Positions 41,264 to 52,129 of a stretch of 64,000 nucleotides of DNA are shown in pieces. The stretch is from Aphrocallistes beatrix (lineage: Eukaryota; Porifera; Hexactinellida; Sceptrulophora; Aphrocallistidae). The stretch covers positions 1,178,001-1,242,000 of the forward strand of contig OY725491.1 in NCBI GenBank assembly GCA_963281255.1, given 5' to 3'. Both the position numbers and the translations under genes were made by a program. Every line of letters begins with the position of its first letter. The first letter of the stretch is position 1. The notes beneath the pieces were generated by a model. The model saw only the letters and a list, made by a program, of their open reading frames with translations. It was not told where the DNA came from and searched no databases.

Positions 41264-42665
41264 AGAAGTAAGAATATAGCAATAAATATGCAGACTAAAT
41301 TTTGTGTTTAATGAGTATTAAGAAAAGGGATCGCTGTAGAATACCATATAGGGCGTGAGGGAGATGAAGTGAGATAAAGTGAGTATAACATCATTATAAC
41401 AAGTCGCGAAAACCAAATGAGCAAATAAATACTTATTTGTAATTGGTATAGATGCATGCATACTCACCCGTTTTTGGCTAGATTTCAGTTTTTTTACTCT
41501 TCTATCAATCTAATTTTCAAAAGTATCCAGTTTTTACATGAAATTTCTCCATTTTGTTCCGATTTTTAAATTCTATATGTACATACATACGATACTTTTT
41601 TATTACGTCCTAAATCCAACCCTGTGTCCCGCTTTTATCATTGCTCAAGTTGGCATAACTGAATATGATTGGTGCTAATATTATAATCTATACTGATACG
41701 GTAGAATAGGTTGATGTCTAGGAAATACACATTTAATTTAACTTATTCATCCAAAGCATACACCACATTCTTAACATACAGCAATAACTAGAATAGGAAG
41801 AAACAATATATACAGAATCAGACATTTTTATTTAACTGAAAAAAACAGACGATCACACGAGCTTATTTCATAGAGAGGTATTTGCTTGACATCTTAAGAC
41901 AAGGTTTCCATGTTCAGGGTTAATTCTTCTGAAAACGACACACACACAACATATATATTTTCACTGTCAGGACAATAAACTTATGTCTTAACTATGTTAT
42001 CCTTACTTGCACTACTCATCCCCATATACATTGGATTAGATACACAAGAATCGCCAAATTTTTCAAATTTTTCTTTTATTTCAATAGTTGCATAGGTCGG
42101 AGGCTCAGGATTTGCTTGATTAACACGTGCTTGTAAGTTTTGCAAGGTGTTCTCTTGATTGATCTGGCTTCGTTTCATTGACTTCATACAACAGCACAAT
42201 ATGCTGGAAATGATGAAGATGAATAGAACGAAAAAGAGAATTATCAACACAGCTCCACAACAAAAGCTAATTGCTGAGTAAACTGAAAGTTTGTGGATAA
42301 TACAGGCACTTCAGTTGGAGTAGAAACTGTTCCATTTATTGGATTATCTGGAGTTGAAGTAGTTGAAGATGGAAGCATTGGAGATATATTGTCAATACTT
42401 TGATTATATACACCTACATAAGTAGAATTTTAAGCTATTAGAAAAGTTGCAAAAGACTAATGAATTTCAAAAAAATTATTTACCTATAAATGGACCTAGA
42501 TTTTTGCTAACTCATTTCCGGTTAAGTCATTTGGGTGGGGAAGCCTTAGAAGTGTGGGGTCTTTGCTATAAATAGAAATGACCCCAGGTAATCTAACGGT
42601 TTTAATTGATTGAACATCTATTGTTGGTGAATTTATTCTGTTTTTATGTACTTATTTCTTTTTAA

Positions 42666-42766
42666 CTGTAGAATGCCCAGCATTTATATGGCTTCAGTGC
42701 CATAGAAAATGGCTGGGAGACATCCGCGATATCGGGGACACTGTGTCCCCTCTGGGCATTCTACGG
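42666..42766. mobile_element. TTAA-target MITE with a paralogous empty site
   Basis: Flanked by TTAA (42662-42665, 42767-42770). The receptor D intron has the uninterrupted 'ctttttaatgctaaag' at ~46290. Almost identical to 1567-1666. Confidence 0.95.
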
Positions 42767-42976
42767 TTAATGCTAAAGATTAATTGTTTTGAATCGAGTT
42801 GATTAAATTTCAGTTCAAATCGCGATCTTCTTTTTGGGGAAATGCCTAATTTCCGGGATGAGACGCAGGGGTATAGTCAGGATTTTGGATTGGAGGATCC
42901 TGAGCGAGCGAAGCGAGCAAATAAGGGGGTCTGGGAGGATTGACGCGAAAACTTTCAAATCCTGGACGCAAGAAAG

Positions 42977-43085
42977 CCCCTCACAGACGGGCTAGAAGTG
43001 TGCTTCCAAAAAAAAATTTGGATGACATGTATTGTGTCATCATCCAAGGAATGTGGAAGCACACTTCTAGCCCGTCTGTGAGGGG
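42977..43085. mobile_element. palindromic MITE with 31 bp inverted ends
   Basis: CCCCTCACAGACGGGCTAGA...GTGTGCTTCC is mirrored exactly at the other end. The ~45 bp core contains 'ggatgacatgtattgtgtcatcatcc', itself a hairpin. Confidence 0.9.
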
Positions 43086-43619
43086 ATCTTTTTATTTAAT
43101 TTGAAAGAATTCGAAATATGGGGTTAAGTTCACTCTAAATATTTTAATTAGGTGTAAAAGTTAAATTAGTTAAACTTACTTTTTTGGCAAATGTAAGATA
43201 GTATCCTAAAATCCCACCTTGTGAAGGAACATGGCAAATCATTCCAGTTCGATGATCTGTACCGCAAATGTACACAATTTTCCACCGTTTGACTGTAAAA
43301 ATTATTATCTGGTTGTCCTCCATCCCATCGTATATAGCTATTGCTAGTCCCATCTGCCCACACATAGGTTCCTTCTTGAGCTCTGTCATTCAACCCTATC
43401 CAAGTGATTCTATCTTGATTTCGAATCGAGTTTAGAAAATAGTTCTCTCCCTCTGAGTGTATGCTAGCCAGATGACCTCCCCACTCTACACAGCAAGATT
43501 CTGCTTGATTCCAGTTGACTGCCACCTCGATGTAAACGTAGCAGTTGTTGTTTATTCTGAGATCACACGATGATTTTGTGAAACATCCAGCATCAATTTG
43601 TGACACTAAAATTACAAAT

Positions 43620-44235
43620 TAATTCAGGTGGAGAAGTAGTTTTTTTCATTGGGTTTTTATTTCAATTTTATTATCCTGACCTATAATAGCTAACTCTGGC
43701 AATCAATAGACCAATACATACTTTTCCAACTCTTACTTTTACCCCTACTCTAAATGGCGATGTAACTATGTACCTGTTTTATATTGTCTGGGGTTAAATG
43801 CAAGTTAATAGTTGAAAAGAGGAGAATAAGGGAGCTATACTATTGCATACTGCATATACTGTATAGTAATACTACTACATGCTATATCCTCAGTGTTTTC
43901 CTAGTTAAATGAATGAATTTAATTAATCATCTCACTTTAAGAGAATTAATCATATTTTTAAACACTTAGGAACTGAGTCATCTAACTACATGCATTTCCT
44001 GTCAAGGCAATTGATTATTAGCCAAGAGATGAAATAATCTCATATGTATACAAGAAAGAGATGAAATAATCTCATATGTAGACAAGAAAGAGATGAAATA
44101 ACCTCATATGTAGACAAGAAAGAGATGAAATAATTGTGTAAAGAATCCTCTACTATAAATTTAGGAATTAGAATGGATTTAAAATATAGACACAATTCAT
44201 AACAATAGCAATACAAGACAAGAAGTAATAAAGTA
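43620..44235. other. intergenic between receptor C and a plus-strand lectin remnant
   Basis: No gene is called. It contains a 33 bp tandem repeat (44023-44130). Confidence 0.6.
44023..44130. repeat. 33 bp tandem repeat, ~3.3 copies
   Basis: The unit contains GAGATGAAATAATCTCATAT followed by 'gtagacaagaaa'. Within each unit 'gagatgaaataatctc' is a near-palindrome. Confidence 0.85.
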
Positions 44236-44576
44236 ATGCTGCAGAAAACAATCTTAATTCTCACTGTTACGATCTTGGAAGTAAGATACTCAACATTGTT
44301 AGTAATTTAGGAATCAATTTTTAATGTTTATATTATTATTATTTAGTGTCAACAATCAATGCTGGGTGTTCTTCAAAGTCAGCTTGTGATCTCAGAATAA
44401 ACAACAACTGCTACGTACACATTGACGATGCAGTGAGCTGGAATGAGGCAGAGGCTTGCTGTGTGGCGTGGGGAGGTCATCTGGCTAGTATTCACTCAAA
44501 TACTGTGAACTACCATCTTAACTCGATACGCAGTATTAAGAAAAGGAATCGCTATAGAATACCATATAGGGTGTGA
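44236..44576 (+). pseudogene. truncated plus-strand C-type lectin gene
   Basis: A possible signal exon (44236-44280, MLQKTILILTVTILE) is followed by a GTAAGA donor. The acceptor TTTAG at 44342-44346 leads to STINAGCSSKSACDL...WGGHLASIHSNTVNYHL. The phases of the two exons do not fit. After HLNSIR (about 44533) the lectin sequence is cut off and replaced by repeat-like DNA shared with ~41325. N-terminal third of the domain only. Related to the first domain of the gene at 60.6-61.5 kb. Confidence 0.8.
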
Positions 44577-45085
44577 GGGATATAAAGTGAGATAAAGTGG
44601 GTATAACATCATCAGCAAATCGCGAAACCCAAATGAGCAAATAAATACTTATTCGTAATTGGTATAGACACCCAGTTTTTACATGAAATTTCTCCATTTT
44701 GTCCCGATTTTTAATTTCTATATGTACATACTACATATATGTAATACTTTTCTCTTTGCTAAATCCAACTCTGCGTCCCGCTGTTATCATTGCTCAAGTT
44801 GGCTTAACTGAATATGATTAGTGGAAATATTAGAATCATACTGATACGATAGAATAGGTGCATATCTAGGAAATTGACATTTAATTTAACTTATTCATCC
44901 AAAGCATACACCACATTCTTAACATACTACAGCAATACTATAATAGGAAGAAACAATATGTACAGAATCATACACTTTTATTTACTCAAAAAAACAGACG
45001 ATCACACAAACTTATTTCACAAAGAGGTATTTGCGTCATATCCTGAGACAAGGTTTCCATGTCCAGGGTTAATGTTTCTGAAAAC

Positions 45086-45289
<204 letters not shown>

Positions 45290-45329
45290 TCACACATTTT
45301 CACACATTTTCACTGTCAGGACAAGAAAC

Positions 45330-47479
45330 TTATGTCTTAACTATGTCATCCTTACTTGCGCTACTCATTCCCTTATACATTGGATTAGATACACAAGAAT
45401 CGCCAAATTTTTCTTTTATTTCAATAGTTGCATAGGTCGAAGATTCAGGATTTGCTTGATTAACATGCGCCTGTAAGTATTGCAAGGTTTTCTCTTGATT
45501 GGCCTGGCTTCTCTTCATTGACTTCATACAACAGCACAATATGATGGAAATGATGAAGATGAATAGAACGAAAAAGAGAATTATCAACACAGCTCCCACA
45601 GCAAAAGCTAATTGCTGAGTAAACTGAAAGTTCGTGGATAATATAGGAACTTGGGTTGGAGTGGAAATTGTTTCAATTATTGGATTAGTTAGAGTTGAAG
45701 TAGTTGAAGACGGAAGCATTGGAGATAGAGATGAAGGAGTTGGAGATATTGGAGGTAGAGATGAAGGAGTTGGAGATATTGGAGGTAGAGATGAAGGAGT
45801 TGGAGATATCGGAGGCAGGGATGAAAAGGTGGTAGATGAATAATTTGGGCAAGAACAAGCTATTGTGATCGGTTGTAAGGTATCCTTCAATAAATGAAAA
45901 GTTTGGAGCGAATAGTTTTGCATTTGTGAAAACATTTCTATTCTAATCGGATATTCTACATTCGGTACGAGGCCAGTTATATTGTACATTAAAGAATTTG
46001 TGGTTCCAGCCAATATCTCTATTCCTCCAGTACTGTAGTATATAGAGAATGTCTCGTTGGAACTGGATGTTTGATTCTGCAGCAGTCTCCAACTGACCAA
46101 TACTGAATTAGGACCAGACGTCTCGGTTCGTATACTCGTGATACTTTGATCATATACACCTACATAAGTAGAATTTTTAAATGAAGCTATTAGAAAAGTT
46201 GCAAAATACTAATGAATTTCAAAAATTTTTACTTAATTGATTGAACATCTATTGCTGATGAATTTCTTCTGTTTGTATGTACTTATTTCTTTTTAATGCT
46301 AAAGTTTAATTGTTTTGAAACGAGTTGATTAAATTTCAGTTCAAATCGCGATCTTCTTTTTGGGGAAATTCCTAATTTCCGGGACGAGACGCAAGGGTAT
46401 AGTCAGGATTTTGGATTGGGGGATCCGAAGCGAGCAAATATACATCTATTCTAACCATATGTGGAGCGATAATTTGCACGAAACGAGACGAGTCATACCT
46501 ACTCTCCGGGACTGGATAGATAGGATACCTAATTTTCGTCCCTTCCATGAAATTAGACATCTTGACCCGTCATGTCTCGAAATTAAGTGTGCCTCTTCTG
46601 TGGAACCTTAGTTATTCTATTAAGCTTTCTATTTACTAATTTTTATTTATTTAATTTGGAATAATTCAAAATATGGGATTAAGTTCACTCTAAATATTTT
46701 AATCAGGTATAAAAGCTAAATTAGTTAAACTTACTCTTTTGGCAAATGTAAGATAGTATTCTAGAATCCCACCTTGTGAAGGAACATGGCAAATCATTCC
46801 AGTACGATGAGCTATCAAAAATATGTATGCAATTTTCCACCGTTTGACCGAAAAAATTATTATCTGGTTGTCCTCCAGCAAATCGTCCATAGTTATAGCT
46901 AGTCTCATCTGTCCATACATAGGTCCCTTCCTGAGCTCTGTCATTCAGTCCTATCCAAGTAATTCTACCTTGATTTCGAATAGCATTGAGGAGATTGTTC
47001 TCTCCCTCTGAGTGTATGCTAGCCAGATGACCTCCCCACTCTACACAGCAAGATTCTGCTTGAGTCCAGGTTACGGCATCCTCGATGTAAACGTAGCAGT
47101 TGTTGTTTTTTCTGACATCACACGATGATTTTGAGAAACATGAAGCATCGATTTGCAACACTAAAAATTACAAATTTAATCAGGTAGAGTCATTTTTTTT
47201 TCAATAGGATTTAGTTCAATTTTACAATCCTTACCTATAATATCTACTTACTTTGGAATTTGGAAATATTTTAACAATCGTACGATGGAATTAATTAATT
47301 AAGTACAATGCTTGAAAGATTAGTTAAGTATGGATTCTATTCGTTGGGTTTAAAATTGTCATGTGTGAAATGATAATTATTGGTTCTTTGGAATAACTCT
47401 ACGGTACAGAAATATTCAACATACGTACCTGTAAAGATGAGAATAGAGGAGATTAACTGCTTTCTGTTTATTAGCATCA

Positions 47480-47480
<1 letters not shown>
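45330..47480 (-). CDS. C-type lectin / FN3 / ITIM membrane receptor D
   Basis: Exons 47480-47429 (signal peptide MMLINRKQLISSILIFT), 47160-46735 (lectin) and 46159-45330. In frame: 1308 nt, 435 aa. The lectin domain has WGGHLASIHSEGENNLL, ITWIGLNDRAQEG, QPD (GGQPDNNF) and YWNDLPC, so a galactose-type motif where receptor A has EPN. The FN3-like domain is as in A (NSVLVSWRLLQNQT, NITGLVPNV). The stalk has three tandem copies of SLPPISPTPS. The membrane helix is conserved. The tail keeps STYATI (ITIM consensus) and PMYKGM. It stops at KT*, because a CAA codon of A reads TAA here, so the YYNL end is lost. Introns have duplicated positions and phases relative to A. Confidence 0.9.
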
Positions 47481-47513
<33 letters not shown>

Positions 47514-47601
47514 GATGATGATGTTGCTGTTGTTGTTGATGATGATGTTGTTGTTGTTGTTGTTGATGTTGCTGTTGCTGTTGCTGTCGCTGTTGCTGTT
47601 G
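47481..47601. repeat. (GTT)n/(GAT)n microsatellite at the 5' end of receptor D
   Basis: GTT, GAT and GCT triplets directly upstream of the signal-peptide ATG, in the same place as the run in receptor A. Confidence 0.9.
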
Positions 47602-47699
47602 AATGCATTTTTCACAAATCTCTTGAATTTATAGAGAGCTACACAGCAATGGTTGAGTCATCTCTCTTCAGTCTCGTTTAATCCAATGATTTCATCTTT

Positions 47700-48003
47700 T
47701 ATTGCATTAGATCATCGTGAATTCTATACGAAAGAAAATCACTGGACTTGGATTGGATTGAATGACATTGCTCAAGAAGGAAAATTTGTTTGGTCAGATG
47801 GAACGCCAAATAATTATAGTAACTTCCACCCAAATGAACCAAACAGTCACGGTGGGAGAGAAAATTGCGTTAATATGTTCGATATAGGATGGGATTTAAA
47901 GTGGAATGATTTTCCATGTAACAAAGATACAAGCCCTCATCCTCCTGTTACGGGTACCTCTTACATCTGCAAAAAAGGTAATGTGAACAGCTACAACCAC
48001 TGA
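47700..48003 (+). pseudogene. C-type lectin fragment at the left edge of the palindrome
   Basis: Similarity to the second lectin domain of the 60.6 kb gene starts at 47716 inside the domain (YTKENHWTWIGLNDIAQEG). It continues FVWSDGTPNNYS, NEPNSHGGRENCVNMF, KWNDFPC and SYICKKG to a stop at the same place (SYNH*). EPN and WND are retained. The 5' half is absent: the break is the palindrome boundary. Confidence 0.9.
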
Positions 48004-48010
48004 GATTCTA

Positions 48011-48545
48011 AATACAGTTGACTCCGCTTAATAGAGCTAGTGACGGCTCCAGAGATTTTTATTTGCGGGGGCCAACTTAGATTTGACTATCCACGAATTA
48101 GACCAGCGTTAATGCAGGAGCATAGCCAGGATTTTGGATTGAGGGTCCTGAGGGAGCGAATCGAGCAAATAAAGGTGTCTGGGGCTTGTTCCCAAGAAAA
48201 ATCCAAATCTAAACGCAGAAATATCAATCTTCAGCTATTCTAACCATCTATGGAGCAATAATTTTGGTATAATTTATCTTATTATTCATTCATTTTGATG
48301 CATTAAAATCAAGACAAAAGGTAGAGAGCAACTTTATTTGGGGACATAGTCCCACCTCTCGTGGGAACCGCCACTGAATAGACATCAGTCTGAGAGTAAT
48401 TTGATCCGATTAAGCGGAGAACTCCATTAATCGAAAAAATATATTAACTGCTATTAGCATGGTTTGTTCCTACATAAAATGACCCGATTAATCGGTATAT
48501 CCCATTAACCGGTGGTTCTATTAAGCGGAGTAGACTGTATTTAAT
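48011..48545. mobile_element. pogo-like MITE split by another repeat
   Basis: Starts ACAGTTGACTCCGCTTAATA 12 bases after the lectin stop codon and ends TTAAGCGGAGTAGACTGTA. It encloses a repeat with 'catagccaggattttggatt' that is also found at 42890, 46410 and 60410. Both palindrome arms share this structure, so it predates the duplication. Confidence 0.75.
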
Positions 48546-48803
48546 TTGAATTGAGACTACTCTGTATTAATATTTATTTAATTAATTAGATTATGACTGT
48601 ATAGCCAGACACTAAAAGACATTGACTATAGAGTAGAAACAGCTGTCTTAAAAAGATAAAATGGAAGAGAATTGGGTTTAAACATGTATATTATATATAA
48701 AATAAAAAATGTTATTCCTGATTTTTGTATTCTAAGCTCATGTATAATATTTTATATTTTTGTGTCATTTGACTGTAGTACATTTGTAAGCTGAAAAGTG
48801 GAT

Positions 48804-49660
48804 ACAGTAGAACCCCGCGTATCGGGGCACCTCCGTCCAAGCACAATGCGCCCCGATAAGCGGAATTCTGGGAAAATTATAATATACTTGTACTTTTGTG
48901 AAAATAATCAAGTTACAACCTACACAACACAACCAGACACATAGACTGATAATTATGCACAATACTACACTTTATCACTCACATTTTGCATAATTCTACG
49001 TGCACTAGGAGAGTCATAACGTTATAACATCTACTAATTCGTTTTCTTGAAAAAATCGTCCACGGTGGTTTGCCTCTCCTCCATATACGCTCTACCCTCG
49101 ACAACTTGCTTATACCACGCTAGGTTGAAGTTTCCTCCCGGCACTTCGTCGTCTCCACGACCAGCAGCGTGCAGCTCGGTTGTATCAATGGCCTGCAGTA
49201 CCTGCTTGTTGTTTGGAATCTCTGCCACATCTTCCTCTGGCTTAATGATCTCGATAGGTGGAATTGCCTGAAGAGAAGCTTCGTTCAGCTGGTCATTCAA
49301 TTCAGTCACCACCACGTCAAACAGTTCTTCTGGCTCCATAACGGGGGGAAATATGTATTTCTGTTCCTCCTCAGCCGAGAGCAGAGTATCTACCTCCATC
49401 CCCTGTAGGGATGCCTGCTGTGGCTCAATTATCTCCCCGGCTTCAGAGAACCCGCAGTGGGCGAAGCACTTCATGATGGTTGCTGGCTTGAGGTCGCACC
49501 AAGCTTGGAAGAGCCACACAATCACCCTTGAAATATTGATTTCCTTGTACGGGTACATTCTTTCCCCACCTTCATGCGTGAGAGTGCTGAGAATGAAGTT
49601 ATGCAGCTGCTTCCGATAGAGAAGCTTTACAGTCTGGATTCTAACTTCAGACGAAAATGT
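48804..49660 (-). pseudogene. pogo/Tigger-type transposase, C-terminal remnant, left arm only
   Basis: Begins at TA with CAGTAGAACCCCGCGTATCG, a typical pogo/Tigger end. The minus-strand frame 49558-49034, with an upstream extension (VKLLYRKQLHNFIL), matches the C-terminal part of DDE/CENP-B-like transposases (AWCDLKPATIMKCFAHCGF) and ends in an acidic tail (TTVDDFFKKTN*). The N-terminal DNA-binding and most of the DDE domain are missing. The right palindrome arm lacks it, giving an approximate empty site near 57800. Confidence 0.75.
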
Positions 49661-50216
49661 CGACTCATCATGGAATTATGACGTCATTGTCATCTTTTTT
49701 ATAATAAGAAACGCTTGCATCCGCCGCGCAGCGCAAGCAAGGGAATTTGACTTGTATAGTATAAAATAAATATGCTCTATGTTTCCCGCCTATTTTGGAT
49801 CTCCTGGCTTTCTTCTATCACATATTTTTTTGAAATTAGAATTTAAGTTCAATGAATTCAGGTTACAAGCAGAGTTGATTGGTTATTTTGTGTCTACAAT
49901 CCAATCGGCTCCCTTTTCTACTTTATCAACTTTTGCTATAATAACTTATTTTCAAATAATATGCTATCGATTAAGGTTACGTTCGAATAATGTGAAATAT
50001 AAAAGGTTCAGATTCACTTTTTGTTAGTACTCAAATATGAGAAATTGTTTCTAATTGGATTTCAATTTCTTAGTTTGCAACGAAATAATTGGGACATTTC
50101 ACTCTCGAATTAATTTAATAAACATTGAAATACACACAAATTACAGACAAAATACACTTAAAGATGGAAAAACACAGGGTTTGGGGCAGAGGGGAGACGA
50201 GGTGGAGGAGGAGGAG

Positions 50217-50252
50217 GGGGGGGCTGGGGCTGGGGCTGGGGCTGGGGCTGGG
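50217..50252 (+). repeat. (GGGGCT)n G-rich run
   Basis: Five consecutive GGGGCT units after a G-run; could form a G-quadruplex. It lies at the end of a WWP-family unit on the minus strand, where it reads Pro-Ser repeats. Confidence 0.8.
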
Positions 50253-50279
50253 ATGTTTCATGGCCGCTTCATTGGCCAA

Positions 50280-50414
50280 TTTTGGCAGGATCTTGAAAGT
50301 GAAGATCCATTGGCCACCATTCTGATTTTGGTCCTTTAAATGTACATCTCTCTCTACCCTGATCCTTAACGATAAACACCTCAATTTCCCCCGAACTATT
50401 TCAACGTTTGTCAT
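50280..50414 (-). pseudogene. WWP-family unit 1 (left arm)
   Basis: From the ATG at 50414 the frame reads MTNVEIVRGKLRCLSLRI, then drifts out of frame relative to the right-arm unit at 55768. The leader before the ATG ('gatttgaaaccaaat') is shared by all units. Frameshifted. Confidence 0.6.
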
Positions 50415-50444
50415 TTTTGATTTGGTTTCAAATCATTTGTATTT

Positions 50445-50693
50445 ATAGTTCTCTGTAACAGATGCCTATCCAGTCAAATGCTAGTGAGGTTTTTTTATCA
50501 CCCATAACAAGATAAGAACGAATTGTCTTAAATTGACTGTTTTCACTTTTTCTATTCGTTAGCTTTCCTCTAACCATCTTTGCTGGGTCTTGGATAAGAA
50601 TGTCCATTGGCCACCATTCTGGTTTTGGTCCTTGACCATGACCCTTAGCGATAAACACCTTAATTTCCCTCGTAATATTTCAACGTTTGCCAT
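50445..50693 (-). pseudogene. WWP-family unit 2 (left arm)
   Basis: The ATG at 50693 starts MANVEILRGKLR, then a frameshift. The continuation (PKPEWWPMDILIQDPAKMVRGKLT) is in another frame up to about 50445. Mirror partner of 55768-55986. Confidence 0.65.
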
Positions 50694-50751
50694 TTTTTAT
50701 TTGGTTTCAAATCATTTGTATTTACAACTTTCAGTACAATTAACTATCCAC

Positions 50752-51560
50752 CAGGGTTTTCCAACCTTTTCGAACAAGGGGCCACATTCCACTTTATTTC
50801 ACTTCAAGTACCAATGAATAAATGTGAATTGATGGTTTATTTACAAATTAATCAAATGAAAGTCTAATTATAGCCATAGATTACTTTATATTCGAAATTT
50901 AATGAAATGTCTGGCATTGCTTTTGCTTACACAAGTGGTCAATGTTTGCCGGTACATTTGTACCGGCAGACATTGACCACTTGATGTAGCGAGACGGAGT
51001 ATTCCGCTAAGATGTTCGTCTGTCAATTTAAATCTCGTATGTGTTTTAACCTTTTTCATTCTTGAAAAAAACTGTTCGCAGCAATATGTACTTCCAAACA
51101 GTGCAATGAAACGAAGTGCATGTTGTGAGAGATTTGGATAGGACACTGAGGTAACATATTGACGATAAATGTTTGAAGATCATGTTCAGTGAAAGCCCTT
51201 TTCAAGTCATTGTCACTCTGAATGTCAAATAGCTCAATTGGAACATGGTATGAGCATCATTAATCAATACTATCAATGCTAAATGGATCTGAAAACAGTT
51301 TGAGTTCATCACAGTGTTCCCTGAAATCCGCAAACCTTTGTTCAAATTCATTGGTTAGAATTCCGATGAGTACAGAATACTTTTCATACTTGACTGTGGT
51401 TCCATCTCTAGTAGATAGAGTTGTGAAATGCACAACTTTCTGGACCAAACACTGAGGCGAGAGTGGAGAACAAACAAAATTCGATTTAGTTTGTAGTCAT
51501 TTGGGTTTTGGCAATTAGATCTACGTTCTTTCTATAAGGCAGGAGGGCCGGACTGAAACC
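50752..51560 (-). pseudogene. hAT transposase remnant (left arm)
   Basis: Minus-strand frames 51448-51260 and 51146-50886 encode MVQKVVHFTTLSTRDGTTVK and LRFIALFGSTYCCEQFFSRM...LTDEHLSGILRLATS. The latter is the hAT C-terminal dimerisation region as found in GTF2IRD2/SCAND3-type transposases. A stop lies between them. The element end is CCAGGGTTTTCCAACC at 50752. Only the C-terminal third remains. Confidence 0.85.
50934..50982. repeat. hairpin inside the hAT remnant
   Basis: AAGTGGTCAATGTTTGCCGG is followed within a few bases by its inverse, with a 24 bp stem and one mismatch. The mirror copy on the right arm is at 55479-55528. Confidence 0.85.
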
Positions 51561-52129
51561 TTTGGCGGGCTTCAATATATCTACTCTTCTGAAGAATGTT
51601 GGAACCTAGTTTCTTGCATACCTTTATTTAACTCTATAAGCATATATTTAAGATTTGTTTACCTCATAAGCGAATAATTTTTCAGATGTCAATGTTTTTG
51701 TTAACCAATTAGTTCTAGAATAACTAATATTTAAGTTGATTGTCATTGTCACCTTTTTATATAATTAGAAACGCTTGCGCCGGCCGCGCAGCGCAAGCAA
51801 GGGAATTTGACTTGTATAGTAGTAGTATGGGATAAGTAACGCTTTATGTTTCTCGCCTATTTTACATCTGGCTTTCTCCTATCACATATTTTTTTCAAAT
51901 TAGCACTTAAGCTGAAGGTTACAAGCAAAGTTGATTGTTCATATTGTGAGTTCATGGTTGTTTAAATATTCATTTTGAAAATATTATGTAACCACAATAT
52001 TTATATTTACTTCACATACAACACTAGTGTATTACAATAATGTATTGTTTTGCTGCATATTATTTCTATTACTCATTTATAATACCTCACTTGACAATAC
52101 TAATTGCATAAATCATTATTTGGACGAGA

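Larger units (their letters stand above)
41981..43605 (-). pseudogene. receptor C, decayed
   Basis: The lectin exon (43605-43180, 426 nt) is intact: WGGHLASIHSEGENYF, ITWIGLNDRAQEG, GGQPDNN and NWNDLPC. It carries the galactose-type QPD motif. The downstream exon is damaged. The FN3 domain is deleted: acceptor and first codons join straight to the Ser/Pro stalk near 42385. A small deletion also frameshifts before the membrane helix. The tail keeps PTYATI and then ends at a stop (KT*) where receptor A continues to YYNL. I could not find a signal-peptide exon upstream. Two MITEs lie between the exons. Confidence 0.85.
47716..51918 (+). repeat. left arm of a ~13 kb imperfect palindrome
   Basis: The order on this arm is lectin fragment, pogo-like MITEs, pogo transposase remnant, two WWP-family units and hAT remnant. 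The right arm (54521-60842) carries the same units in mirror order, except for private insertions. Paired landmarks: 47716/60842, 48003/60563, 48540/58080, 49690/57520, 50693/55768, 51448/55013 and 51918/54521. Confidence 0.9.
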
